The notes: generated from the letters alone by a model not told the origin. A stretch of 60,000 nucleotides of DNA from Membranipora membranacea (GCA_914767715.1 OU612066.1:6641001-6701000), one strand, 5' to 3'. Shown: positions 32,692-43,309, counted from the stretch's first letter. Program-made: numbers and translations.

Positions 32692-33304
32692 CTATATAAC
32701 AAATACATCAGTGTCGTTACCAGGAAATATATTACTGCGCAACCTCAGTTGATCGGGCGTTTGCTGTTTCAAATCTATGAGTAAATAACCGTGAGGGATA
32801 TCTGTCACCATTTTATAAGCCTTGGAAAATGCTTTAGCCTTTTTACCATACATTTGTCGACCTAAGACATCCACCTGTGTAATATCTCTTGGATTTTTAA
32901 ATAGAACCATATAATTTGTATTTAAACTCATTGTACGGTTGTACTTATTTTGCTGAAACATGTTTTGAGTAATAAATATCACCGAAATGGCTCTGTGGTG
33001 TGAATGCTTTGTGAAGAGCTCTACAGTGTCTCCATTTATACTATCCATAAGATCATCAAGAATAACGAGTGACTTTTCATCAGATTGTGTTGCTGTTACA
33101 TCTACAACCCCTTCATGGAACTCAATAAAGTCATGTGCCGCTTTCAACTTGTCATAATTATTTTGCCATTCACTACAACAGAAGATTACCCGGGTAGGTT
33201 TGGGTTCTATCAACTCATCCAAATGTTCTATAAGTTTGCTCACAAAGGTTGATTTCCCAGACTGCAAAGGACCTAGCAAAGAGGAGAGTAGTCTAGTAAA
33301 CTGA
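32692..33304 (-). CDS. A32/FtsK-like DNA-packaging ATPase (inner element)
   Basis: Walker A is GPLQSGKSTF, Walker B is SLVILDDLMD, and the sensor-like block is ISVIFITQNMF. FKNPRDITQVDVLGRQMYG and PHGYLLIDLKQQTPDQLRLR follow. This is the genome-packaging ATPase of Polinton-like viruses. The Met at 33,279 sits immediately before Walker A, so the true start should lie further up. The frame remains open to about 33,304 (QFTRLLSSLLGP) and may be cut there by the junction with the outer element. Past Walker A the frame is intact to its stop. Confidence 0.85.
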
Positions 33305-33470
33305 GCATTATTTATCTTTGATAAGTTGTTAAGTTTGCATTAACTTGATGGTTTAATAGTTCATGGTTTGTGTTTTGCAAAACTGGGATTGAAAACCCAC
33401 CTGCAATGGTCAAACAGAACGGCGTAAAAAATGGTGATGAAGGAACATGTAATGCGTTACGTACTCCAAA
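33305..33470. other. Junction between inner and outer viral elements
   Basis: This is about 165 bases between the ATPase 5' end (minus) and the resumed PolB (plus). It should contain the right end of the inner element, but no inverted repeat matching the 21.15-22.1 kb side was recognised by eye. No convincing gene is present. Confidence 0.4.
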
Positions 33471-36022
33471 ATCAAGGGGTGTATACAAAAGTCCTCTAGC
33501 TACATGATGATCAAGACAGATAAACTACATTTCTTAGATGTAACTAACTACCTGGCAGCGGGAACATCACTCTCACAGTATCTAAAAGCCACGGTTGTTG
33601 AAGAGGGCAAGTTCTTTTGGATCCATGACAAGTTTCGTTCTATGGCAATGCTGGACAGTACTGAATTTCCTAAAAGAGAAGACTTCTACAACACATTAAA
33701 AAATTCTCACATTTCTGAGGAAGATTATTTGTTTTGTAAAAAAGTTTTGGCTGAAAAGGAATGAAATCTCTAAAAGAGATGCTGATATACTACAATGAGT
33801 GTGATGTAAAACCATTATGCGAGGCAATAGAAAATCATTACTCATTTTTTTAAAGCTAGACACCTGGACTTTAAATCAGCTTTATCCATATCAGGAATGG
33901 CAACACTCTACCTGTTTAGGCTGAAAGAAAATGGATCACCCATATTTCTAATTGGTGAAAAGTTTAAGGACATTAATCATCTCGTTCGCTCCCAAGTTCG
34001 AGGAGGTTTGAGCATCGTATTCAATAGATACCAAGAACAAGGTCAAACAAAGATCAAAGAAAATTTATATGGAGCGCAAGCTAAAACAACGAAAACCATA
34101 ACTGGTTATGATTGCACAGGAATGTATTTATCTTGTCTCACTGCTAAGGAGATGCCCGTTGGCAGATTCATCAGACGCTGCAAAGAAACTGGTTTTACTA
34201 TAGAAAAAAGCTATCAAAGAGGAGAGAAAGCAACCCGCTTTGTTGAATGGTTAGGATATAACCTAGGTGTTCAATTTCATCACTGTTTCGATGGAGATGA
34301 AAAAATAATAGGTTTGAGAAATCTACCAGTGGATGGGTATGGCAGACTGGGCTCAAAGGAAATTGTGGTCAATTTTTCTGGTTGTTGGTACCACAGCCAC
34401 ATGTGTGACTCGACTCCTGTTGGGAGAAACCAAGATTATGAAAAAGATGCCATGAACAAACTCGCTACGTACAGTAACATTGACTTTATTAAAAGTCTAG
34501 GCTACACAGTCTATCACATTTGGGAGTGTGAGTATGAACGGCTAATAAACAGTGATACAGATATGCAGGAATTTTGTAAAAATGTAAAGCTATATCCTGA
34601 TACAAGATATGCGGTGACTGAGAAACGTATTATACAAGACAAAAGAGCCGGAGCTATTTTCGGAATGGCTGAGGTTGACATTGAGACACCCGAACACCTC
34701 AAAGAGGTGTTTGCAAATTTCCAGCCAGTAATTAAACACGCGATGCTGAACCGCGATTCAGTAGGCCTAACAATGCGAAAATTCGCTGAGAAGAATGATC
34801 TTCTCAAAAGGCCAACATGTTCCCTAATAGGAAGCTATTTTGGGAAGAAAATACAAATGGCTACACCACTACTTCAATGGTTACTACACAAAGGACTAAC
34901 ATGTACCAAAGTATACCAGGTCATCCAGTAGAAACCATCTCAATGCTTCAAGAAATTTTGAGATGAAGTTATGACAGCTAGACGAGAAGGAGATGCTGAC
35001 TCTTCCAAAAAGATAATAGGAGACATGTGTAAGCTACTAGGTGAGTACAATCATAACAATACATGAATGTTATACATTCATCAATAAGTCTTATAATTCG
35101 AGGTGACAACTGTAGCCTGTTGTCCTCGCTGGCTATGGGAAAAAAAATTGATCAAGTGATTAATTTAATGTTATTAATCGCTTACCTCTTGTATTTTAGG
35201 AAATGCTGCTTATGGAAAATGCTTAGTGCAAATGGAAGATCATAAAAATATCTCATATCAAGGCGTTTCAAACCCTCAAAACATATCAAAACTGGTGAAT
35301 AACGTTCGCTTTCACAGTCTTCGGAACTTGGGAGCCACACTGTGGAGGTACAAAGTAACAGAGCAGTAACCAAGCTCAATGTTCCAGTGAAGATAGGATT
35401 TTTTGTATTGGAGTATTGGAAACTTCTCCTGTTACGCTTCTATAATGACTTTATCGTTAAGTATATGAAAACAGATTACTACTGTTTGATTCAGGCTGAT
35501 ACAGATAGTTTATATATGGGTCAAGCTTGTAGTACTATTCACCAATCGGTAAAAACAGAGTTGAGAGATCATTATATCAAGGACTAAGAAAATTGGATAG
35601 CAAGGGAATACTGCGACCAGCACAAAAAAGATTTTTTTGGTTCAGTAATGAGTGATAGATCCTGGTCTGGTCAAGATTGCTGTAAAAAGGTAGCCAAGTT
35701 TTTCCAACAGGAAGCGGGCTTGTTTCATATCGAGCATGTATCGAAAGGTGTTGTAGCATTATGCAGTAAATCTTATTATTGTTTCGGAGATGATGCGAAA
35801 TTTAGCGCAAAAGGTGTTAAAAGAAGGCAAAATAATCTGACTGAGGATGTGTACAAGGACGTGTTGTTTAACCAAAATATAACACTGTGTACCAACAAAG
35901 GTTTCCAGAAGAAATATGAGGGTGTTTACACCTATATCCAAACAAGAAAGGGTCTCAACTACATGTATGGTAAAAGAATAGTGTGCCCTGATCACATCAC
36001 CACGCTCCCTACCCCCTTATAA
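33470..36022 (+). pseudogene. Polinton PolB, carboxyl part (outer element)
   Basis: It starts abruptly inside the exonuclease region with IQKSSSYMMIKTDKLHFLDV and NYLAAGTS. The whole amino end is absent here. The palm follows: motif A GYDCTGMYL (Asp codon 34,110), VNFSGCWYHSHMC near 34,375, motif B KLLG/NAAYGK split by a 159-nt GT...AG interval (35,041-35,199), and motif C ADTDSLYMG (DTDS 35,498-35,509). Breaks: a frameshift near 33,765, one at a T run near 33,850, TAG at 34,929, TGA near 34,961, a frameshift near 35,300 and TAA at 35,585. Compared with the inner PolB, the domains are the same but the sequence is clearly different. The complementary amino end is probably at 19.7-21.1 kb. Confidence 0.85.
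35041..35199 (+). other. Probable spliceosomal intron in PolB motif B
   Basis: GTGAGT opens the interval, and a pyrimidine-rich CTTACCTCTTGTATTTTAG closes it. Removing it joins a phase-1 Gly codon and restores the NAAYGK motif in frame. The inner PolB has the uninterrupted NSAYGK motif at the same place. Several stops occur within the interval. Confidence 0.75.
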
Positions 36023-36024
36023 AT

Positions 36025-36205
36025 CAATTTTTCTTTTGTCGAGATTTCATTGGTTAAAATTCTTTTTTTCTCCACTGTAATAAATGTATATAAATGTAAT
36101 GTAATAAAATGTATATATTGATTAGTATTCATTATTTCTAAAATAAAATCTATTTATTTAACTCTTACCTCTGCACAGGATCAGTTTGTCTCTAACCATC
36201 TGCTA
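36025..36205. terminator. 3' processing region after outer PolB
   Basis: AATAAA occurs in CACTGTAATAAATG near 36,076, and more AATAAA copies follow at 36,100-36,150. The same CACTGTAATAAAT word follows the protease gene near 41,963. This suggests a shared polyadenylation signal for the element's transcripts. Confidence 0.45.
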
Positions 36206-36212
36206 GACAAGA

Positions 36213-36870
36213 ATGACTGCGTTACCTCTCAAACGCACCTTTTCAATGATCATTGTGGCACCGAGTCGGGCTGGAAAGACTTCATTTGTGATCAAACTTT
36301 TACAAACAGCATTCAAAACAATTCAGCCAGCGCCACAAAAAGTCTAGTTTTGTTACACTGAATGGCAGAAAGGTTATGAATCTTTACGGAATGTTGAGTT
36401 CCATAGAGGAATGTTGACATTGAGTCATTGACACACTCGATACCTCTACACGTTATCTTATTATACTAGATGACCAAATTCATGAAGTTGACGAGAAAAT
36501 GGAACAATTGTTTACAAGACACAGTCACCACCGAAATGCTTCTGTCATATTTATCACACAAAACCTATTTCAAAAAAGTTCGCATATAAGAACTATGTCA
36601 CTAAACGCTTCCTACATTGTTCATTTCCGAAATCCGAGGGACACCAATCAGACTAATGTGCTTGCCCAGCAAATGTATTCTAAAGATAATTCAAATTCAA
36701 TTCAATAATTCAATTTCTCATAGAGTCATTTCAAGACGCAACCTCAGTACCTTATGGATACCTCCTCATCGATTTACGTCAAGAAACACATGACTTGCTC
36801 CGGATAAGGACAGGAATATTTCCAGATGAAAAATGGTTTATCTATCTGCCACGCTCACAGGCAAGCTCAT
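36213..36870 (+). pseudogene. A32/FtsK-like packaging ATPase (outer element)
   Basis: From ATG 36,213 it reads MTALPLKRTFSMIIVAPSRA with Walker A APSRAGKTSF. A TAG follows near 36,348, then FCYTEWQKGYESLRN. After a TGA and frame slip near 36,430 comes Walker B YLIILDDQIHEVDE, then SVIFITQNLF and FRNPRDTNQTNVLAQQMY to 36,708. The last block, VPYGYLLIDLRQETHDLLRI, ends near 36,845. It is the same gene as the one at 32.7 kb but has at least three breaks. It is first in the plus-strand structural block. Confidence 0.8.
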
Positions 36871-36900
36871 TGATAAAGACTACGCCAAGAGTGTAGCACC

Positions 36901-37245
36901 ATGACTAACAGGCTTAAGCGGTATATACCAACATTACTCTGCTTAGCAAAGTGTGGCAAAGCCACAGCTAAGGCTATATTATCTAAGGGGAAAACTGAGC
37001 TATTTCATTGCATATCAGAAATTTGTCATAACATCTTAAACGGAAACATTGATTTGAGACATTCTGACAAGGATAAACTTAAAAAGTACAAAAACCACAT
37101 CAGAAAGATTGCTGATAAAAAGACTACTGCAAAAAGTAAAAAGGTTCTCGTTCAAAAAGGAGGATTCCTTGGGGCGTTACTCGCTTCCGTTGAGAGGTTC
37201 AGTGTTGGGACCGCTGATTAAAACTATATTTCCGTCGAAGGGGTA
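36901..37245 (+). pseudogene. Small basic virion protein (outer element)
   Basis: MTNRLKRYIPTLLCLAKCGK, then an Ile/Lys-rich helix and KVLVQKGGFLGALLASV at 37,140-37,190, matching the VQKGGF tail of the inner copy. A one-base slip at about 37,190 shifts the last dozen codons; the alternate frame gives GSVLGPLIKTIFPSKG. It lies between ATPase and the conserved unknown gene as in the other element. Confidence 0.6.
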
Positions 37246-37248
37246 AGC

Positions 37249-37851
37249 ATGGATCATGCAAAGAAATTCTATCTAGTTGATGCATCTCAACTGAAAGAGA
37301 ATAAAGATGAGAGTTTTGAACAACGGATAAAACCTCTAGTGTGAAAAGAAATTGAAGGTTTGGACCAGAAAATGGCGAATATTATCAAAGACAATTCTCT
37401 CACAGAAGATGAGAAAGTAGATTTATACAACCAGACCTTCTCTAAATTTCAGTCTTTAAGAGAAACTGTGAACTTAAACAAGAATCAATCTCTGAAAACT
37501 GAGCAACAAAAAATTCAAAAACAACCTGAATATGATCCTGTCATGGGGGTACCAAAACCTTATAAATCAAAGCGAAACAAAATTTTGGACAGTTTGAGAG
37601 AGAGAAACAAAATAACCTTCAACAAAAAGGGTGAAATCAGTATCGCTGGTCGAGAGATTAAAACCAGTAATATCTCTGATTTATTGAACACAGCAGTCAA
37701 CCCAAAGGCAAAATCTGGAAACTTAGCAGGTTGGAGAGAATTTGATCAGCTTATCAAAGATGAGAATTTACCAAGATCTTTACTATATACTCCTCAACTA
37801 GAAGATCAACACGTCAGTAAACCTAGCTATTACAAAACCATACAGATTTGA
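37249..37851 (+). pseudogene. Conserved Polinton protein of unknown function (outer element)
   Basis: ATG 37,249 (MDHAKKFYLVDASQLKEN), an in-frame TGA at 37,342, then KEIEGLDQKMANII, LYNQTFSKFQSL, MGVPKPYKSKRNKILDSLRE, GEISIAGREIKTSNISDLLN and AVNPKAKSGNLAGWREF. One nonsense codon is the only visible break before 37,851. The blocks match the inner homologue at 31.6-32.3 kb. Its function is unknown. Confidence 0.6.
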
Positions 37852-37857
37852 TCCATA

Positions 37858-38952
37858 TGACTCGCCGAAGAAAACTAAAGGAAAGGGTAAGATGAACAAG
37901 CAAAGTCATATTTTGACCCACAAAACACTGGAAGCCTAGGTGGTAAAAACCGTCTTACTAATGCATTGAAAAACAAAGATAAAGCATCAAATGTAAAGGA
38001 TTGGCTACAGAAAACAGATACTAACACCCTCCATAAACCTGCGAGAAAAAAATTCAAGCGTAGGAAATTCATCTGCTCAGGTGTCAACCAATTATGGGAA
38101 GCTGATCTTGCTGATATGTCTAACACAGAGAAACACAATGACCACAACAGATACATTTTGATTGTGATTGACGTCTTTAGCAAAAGGATTTTTTGTAATC
38201 TGATAAAAAACAAATCAGGTGAGACTGTTACCAAGGCATTCCAGGATATACTAACGCAAAATACTCAATCACCAACCAAACTGCAGACAGACGAAGGACG
38301 AGAATTCTTTAACCAACATTCAAAAACACTCATGCTAGGTTACGGCATCCATCACTAACATACATACAACAGAGATGTAAAGGCTTCAGTTGTAGAGCGA
38401 GCTATACCTACCATTAAACAAAAAATATACTGGTACTTTACTCATAGCAATGGTCTAAGATATGTAGACGTTCTTCAAGACATAGTAAAATCCTACCATA
38501 ATACTAAACACTAATAGGAGTTTCACCAAACCAGGTTAACTTAAATAATCAAGAACACATATGGCAAGATGTCTACACAAAAGATGAACCCAATCTTTCA
38601 ACCCAAACAAAGCTGTTGAAAACAGGACAGAGGGTGCGAATCTCCAAACATAGCACAATTTTCTCCAAGTCTTATTTGCCAGTATGGAGTGAAGAGCTGT
38701 TCATAATCTCCGAAGCAAAGCACACAGATCCTGTGGTATATACACTAAGTGATGATAATGGTGATCTACTGCAAGGTACCTTCTACAGAGAAGAGCTACA
38801 ACCGGTGACGGTAAAAGATAATGTATACAAATATTATTGATAAACGTAATGTGGGTGGTAAAATACAATATCTTGTCAGGTGGAGTGGCTACTCTCCAGA
38901 TTTTGATTCATGGATAGACAAAAAGGATTTAATTGACGATTATAAGAATTGA
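37858..38952 (+). pseudogene. Polinton integrase with chromodomain (outer element)
   Basis: The start MTRRRKLKERVR lies six bases after the previous stop. A TGA and slip near 37,893 follow, then YFDPQNTGSLGGKNRL. The DDE core follows: HKPARKKFKRR, LWEADLADM (first Asp), VIDVFSKRIF, QTDEGREF (second Asp). A TAA at 38,356 interrupts it, then VVERAI carries the probable Glu, with YVDVLQDIVKSYHNTKH after it. Two further breaks precede the SH3-like block (MKTGQRVRISKHSTIF) and the chromodomain (GGKIQYLVRWSGYSPDFDSW) ending at 38,952. This copy keeps the segment that is shortened in the inner integrase. Confidence 0.85.
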
Positions 38953-38985
38953 ATACAATAATAACATACTCTCATTTCACAAACT

Positions 38986-39648
38986 ATGCGTGTTCTGTCA
39001 CCAAGTAACGCTTCTATGAAGCATTATCCAAACAATTCTATAGCTGAATATACAGTCAAGTTACCATCTTACCTTGATTTCTCAAAAGGCTCTTGGGAGG
39101 TTGGATTATTGGAGATCTCTTTTTACAAATCTTGGTCGAATGTTAAAGACGCTCATGGAGTTATCACCAAGAAAGACAACACTGAAACTATTGAATCTAT
39201 ACCTGATGGCTTCTACGATAATTTAGGAGAGCTATGTGAAACCATTAATCAGCTGTTACCCTCAAAACTCATACAGAAGGCAGTCAAGTTTATACACGAC
39301 AAATATGCTCAAACGGTATTGCTCAAAATTTCACCTCAGCAATTTCACCAGTCGATAGAAAAAATTGATTACTCACCATCCCTAGATTTAATACTCGGGG
39401 ATAAGACCGCAGAAGTAGCTGGATCAAATGTATCATACCCGAATCCTAAACTACCAAAGCTCAATAACATTATGATTTACTCAGATTTTGTTTCATCCTC
39501 TATTGTTGGAGATGTTGAGACTAACTTGCTTCGCTGTATACCTATAACCGGAGATCATTGGTCTGTACAGCACAACAACTTCATTAAAGTTCAATACCTA
39601 CCTGTTAGGACAAAAAAGATAAATCAGATTAGTGTGTTTATATACTGA
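38986..39648 (+). CDS. Penton-like minor capsid protein (outer element)
   Basis: An uninterrupted 220-residue frame: MRVLSPSNASMKHYPNNSIA, then GSWEVGLLEISFYKSWSNV, and later NIMIYSDFVSSSIVGDVETN and HNNFIKVQYLPVRTKKINQI. The inner homologue ends with a longer strand-rich tail (LYLMTDSG..). Here a stop at 39,648 is followed by LTLDFRSVKPLILS-like sequence in another frame, so a late frameshift is likely. It lies between integrase and the basic protein. The penton assignment rests on synteny and family resemblance. Confidence 0.6.
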   Translation: MRVLSPSNASMKHYPNNSIAEYTVKLPSYLDFSKGSWEVGLLEISFYKSWSNVKDAHGVITKKDNTETIESIPDGFYDNLGELCETINQLLPSKLIQKAVKFIHDKYAQTVLLKISPQQFHQSIEKIDYSPSLDLILGDKTAEVAGSNVSYPNPKLPKLNNIMIYSDFVSSSIVGDVETNLLRCIPITGDHWSVQHNNFIKVQYLPVRTKKINQISVFIY

Positions 39649-39725
39649 ACGTGTTCCATTCTCCAGTGGGCGCACAATCTTAACACTCGATTTCAGAAGT
39701 GTTAAACCTTTGATACTGTCATAAG

Positions 39726-40162
39726 ATGAAAGGCATTCCAATTAATAATAGTGAACATGACAATGCTTACTCTGAGTTCTTCGATCAAACGGGTCGAGGC
39801 CGGGTCCCTGTGGTCAAGGGGCAAAGATATCAAACCGGGTACGGTTTGGGTGGGATCTTCAGCAGTTTATTCAAGGCAGCTATGCCTTTAGTGAAGGCGG
39901 GTGCTAAAAGTATCGGTAAAACAGCTCTTAGCTCCGGATTAAATATAGCAAAAGATGTTCTGAGTGGTGAAAATGTCAAACAGTCTATGAAAAAAATTTA
40001 CAGCTAGCAGGAAGAAAAGTCCTAGACAACTCCATTGGACAGATAACAAAACGAGTCAGAGGTAATAAAAGAAAACGAACTAACAGCACTGCTGCCATTA
40101 ACCAGCGAACAGTGAAGAAACGCAAAACTAGAAAGCTTAAGAGGAGAGACATTTTCGAATAA
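39726..40162 (+). pseudogene. Glycine-rich/basic virion protein (outer element)
   Basis: MKGIPINNSEHDNAYSEFFD, then GYGLGGIFSSLFKAAMPLVK and an alanine-rich amphipathic stretch. A TAG at 40,005 results from a one-base slip, because the next frame continues LAGRKVLDNSIGQI, RGNKRKRTNS and RKTRKLKRRDIFE to a TAA at about 40,160. That TAA overlaps the ATG of the capsid gene. An amphipathic helix and a basic tail give it the same design as the inner copy. Confidence 0.55.
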
Positions 40163-41382
40163 TGTCTTTCATTGCAGAACACAGTTGCTTAGCCGCAAAA
40201 CCTGAACTTGATTTATTTAGTGAGCATCCAACCTCTGCTGCTGTTGAAGAAGGGCTGTTCATTGAACATCTCCCGATCACATATCCCAATGATTCAAGTC
40301 CTATTAAATTTAGGGTGTCAGGTGACAGCAGTTATTACGTTGACTTAAACTCTACACACCTTTACCTGGAAGCAAATATGATGGTACCAATATAGCTGAT
40401 GACGCTTTTGTTGGGCCGATAAACCTATTAGCTCACAGCTTGATTCAACAGATAGATGTTGCTATGAATGATACTTTAGTTTCTGACTCACCCAACCTCT
40501 ACCACTACCGTCCATACATAGAGACTCTGTTGAGCTACTGTAGAGAGGCAAAAATTCTCAGCTTTCTCTAGCATTATATACAAAAGACAAAGCAGGGGAA
40601 ATGGATGATATTGCTGTCACGAACACGGGATTAGTCGCCGGGCGAGCATTTACAGCTGACAGTAAAACAGTACCACTGATATGCAGATTGCATGCGGATA
40701 TGTTTTTCCAAAACCGTTACTTGCTTAATGGAGTTGACATGAACATTAAAATGGTTAGAAACCCTGATAGCTTTGTATTGATGGCTGCTGCTGATGCAAC
40801 TTTCAAGCTTAAAATTATCCATGCCTCCTTATTTGTAAGAAAAATTAGAGTCAACAAGGGCATTAGCCTAAAACATATTGAGATGCTAGACAAAAGAGGA
40901 CACCAAGCTACCTATCCAATCAAAAGAGTCGAGATGAAGAGTTATAATATTGCTGGCGGAGCTCTTGCTTGGAATGAGGAAAATTTATATGAAGGCATGT
41001 TACCAAAGAGAATAATCATCGGGTTAGTTGATGCAGATTCTTTCGATTGAGAATACAACAAAAACCCTTTCAACTTTCAAAACTACGGCTTAAAATATAG
41101 CTCATTGATGGTAGATGGAAAAATGGTTCCACAAAAACCATATGTGTCAGATTTTGCTAACCACTCCACACTTCGGAACTATTTTTCACTTTACAAAGCA
41201 ACTGGAAGCATGTTCAATGATTCTGGAATAGACATCAGGAAGGATGCTATCATGTTATAAAGAAAGGAAATATCCGTTTAGAGCTCAAATCTGCACGGGC
41301 TCTAGCAAGGCCAGTCAGCCTCGTAGTCTATGCAGCGAGTATGATGGATCAATCAAAGTTGACAAAAACAGAGCAGTACTAA
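40162..41382 (+). pseudogene. F54H12.2-type major capsid protein (outer element)
   Basis: ATG 40,162: MSFIAEHSCLAAKPELDLFS, then a frame slip near 40,380, NLLAHSLIQQIDVAMNDTLV and YHYRPYIETLLSYCREA. A second slip near 40,555 is followed by a 149-codon open block (MDDIAVTNTG, DMFFQNRYLLNGVDMNIKMV, FVRKIRVNKGISLKHIEMLD). An in-frame TGA lies at 41,048, then YNKNPFNFQNYGLKY and LRNYFSLYKATGSMF. A last slip near 41,255 leads to KKGNIRLELKSARA and a TAA at 41,382. The total, about 405 residues, suits the family. The hexon-like capsid role is inferred from synteny with ATPase, penton and protease. Confidence 0.75.
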
Positions 41383-41406
41383 AGGGTTGAAAAGAGTTGT
41401 TGCATC

Positions 41407-41922
41407 ATGGATAGCAGACAGATAGATAGTATTCTACAAAATGAACAAACGCTTCATAACATCAATTATTTGGGAGTTTTTGCTAGTGATAAAATACCAA
41501 GAGAAGCTATACATACATATCCATGCTGTGCAGTGGTGAACACAATGCCCCACAAAGACCCTGGTATGCATTGGGTATGTTTTGCTAAAGACAGACATAA
41601 CAACGGAGTCTACTTTGACAGCTATGGGTACCCACCTTTGAGATTAAAATCTGTTAGAACCGTTCTTGATACATGTAACTATTGGGATTATAACAACAAA
41701 CAAATACAAACGCTATTTTCAACTGTATGCGGTCAATACTGTATATTTTTCCTATCACATTATGCAAAAGGTTTTTCTTTGCCTCATATCTTAGAGTTGT
41801 TAAACGATGCTGGTGATACTTATTCTAATGATGCATTTGTATTCAATTACATAGGCAACAAATATAGGCAAGAACTACACAATACAAACAAACTATATAT
41901 CGCCGATGATTCTTTTTGGTAA
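41407..41922 (+). CDS. Adenain-like maturation cysteine protease (outer element)
   Basis: An uninterrupted 171-residue frame beginning MDSRQIDSILQNEQTLHNIN. Catalytic positions of the adenovirus protease family are all present: His55 in GMHWVCF, Asp71 in YFDSYGYPP, Gln101, and Cys108 in VCGQYCIFFL. The seven-residue Gln-to-Cys spacing equals that in adenain. Family role: cleavage of capsid and core precursors during virion maturation. It is the last gene of the block and is followed by AATAAA near 41,966. It is the least damaged viral enzyme in the window; the inner copy has lost the Cys region. Confidence 0.9.
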   Translation: MDSRQIDSILQNEQTLHNINYLGVFASDKIPREAIHTYPCCAVVNTMPHKDPGMHWVCFAKDRHNNGVYFDSYGYPPLRLKSVRTVLDTCNYWDYNNKQIQTLFSTVCGQYCIFFLSHYAKGFSLPHILELLNDAGDTYSNDAFVFNYIGNKYRQELHNTNKLYIADDSFW

Positions 41923-42084
41923 TCGTATTTCATACACATTAATACACATATATATATCTACACTGTAATAAATAACATAAAAAAAAAGTTATTTCTTTTG
42001 CACACGATAGATCATGCCTCCATATAAATCAACAGATTCAATGCTTATTTCGCACGCTATGCGTAATTGACACTACCTTACTAC

Positions 42085-42234
42085 TATGCTACCATGCTAC
42101 CATGCTACCATGCTACCATGCTACCATGCTACCATGCTACCATGCTACCATGCTACCATGCTACCATGCTACCATGCTACCATGCTACCATGCTACCATG
42201 CTACCATGCTACCATGCTACCATGCTACCATGCT
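42085..42234. repeat. 8-bp tandem repeat (CATGCTAC)n
   Basis: About 18 near-perfect tandem copies of CATGCTAC, with degenerate units on both sides (actaccttactac before, ctaacacgatacc after). Three frames are open through it because 24 bases encode 8 residues, so apparent ORFs here are artefacts. It lies between the viral block and the inverted transporter arm. Confidence 0.95.
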
Positions 42235-43309
42235 AACACGATACCATGCTACTTCTGCTTCGCATAGAGAGGCTACTCATACTACTTCCATGTTTTTAAG
42301 TTTTATCATATAGATTTACCTGCGGCTTAGGCGAGTACACAGATATATTAAAAAACTTAAAATCCTCTAAAAGCCTATGTATCCTAGCAAAAAAAAGACT
42401 AAAATATATAGTGTATAACTTGAAGATGGAACACTTCAAAAATCTTGGAGAACAGTCTTTAGGATAAATACAGAATGAGTTATGACCTATCATCAGCCTT
42501 GATTTTTCTGGCTCATCCCACTGAATTTTGTCTCCTGTGATATGTTGGGATGTTGGGTGCTTGAAAGCATTAATAAAGTATTGAAAAAAAATTGATTTGC
42601 TTGAATGACCTTTATTTGCCACTCAGATTTGTCGAGATAAAAAAATGTGAAAAACATATCATACCGGATCTTCATAACAGATAGGAGATCATAGTATAGT
42701 CTCATGATTACAGAAGAACATTATTGATGATTTTTCACCATTAATCAGGCACACACATACCAAAGTGTCTCTTTTCTTATTCCAGCTATGGGACTAGAGA
42801 CTTTCAAACAACCAGATTGAGAGCAACCAGTATAGTTTTATAGGATCTCCGATTGGAATCATAGGTTTCTTATTGGATATGTTGGTCTCTCAAACTTTCA
42901 AGGCGATGGCTGTCAATCGGTATGAGGAATTAACGGGCAAACCCAGTACTACTGTCACAGCACAACATACCTATAATGAACTTGCTATACTGACGATTTC
43001 ACAGATAAGTTGATGATCGAAATTAATGGTGCAGGTGGGATATGATTGAGATGTTATCACCTCACCACAAGAATCTAATGAGTGAAGTTATCTGAAAGGG
43101 TATAGATATTACAAAATGCAAATGACTAGCTCATCTCATAGGCTTCTTTTTTAGTTTACATTGGCCTATGTTTGTATGTTCAATTTCAAATAGTATTGTG
43201 CACTTACTTCATGACACCACTATGCAGTGGTAACATCCTTGTTTGCTGGTCCATTATGCCTGGGTTTGAATACCACCTGTACCATAAAATCATTTTATCT
43301 ATGCACTTA

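Noticed and set aside
33305-33500. Divergent promoter of one Polinton with ATPase and PolB back to back
   Set aside because: The PolB there lacks its whole amino end and the ATPase start is unclear, so this is a junction rather than an intact intergenic promoter, although it cannot be fully excluded.
42067-42313. Open frames of repeating CYHATMLP residues
   Set aside because: They are produced by the 8-bp tandem repeat, which has no stops in several frames.
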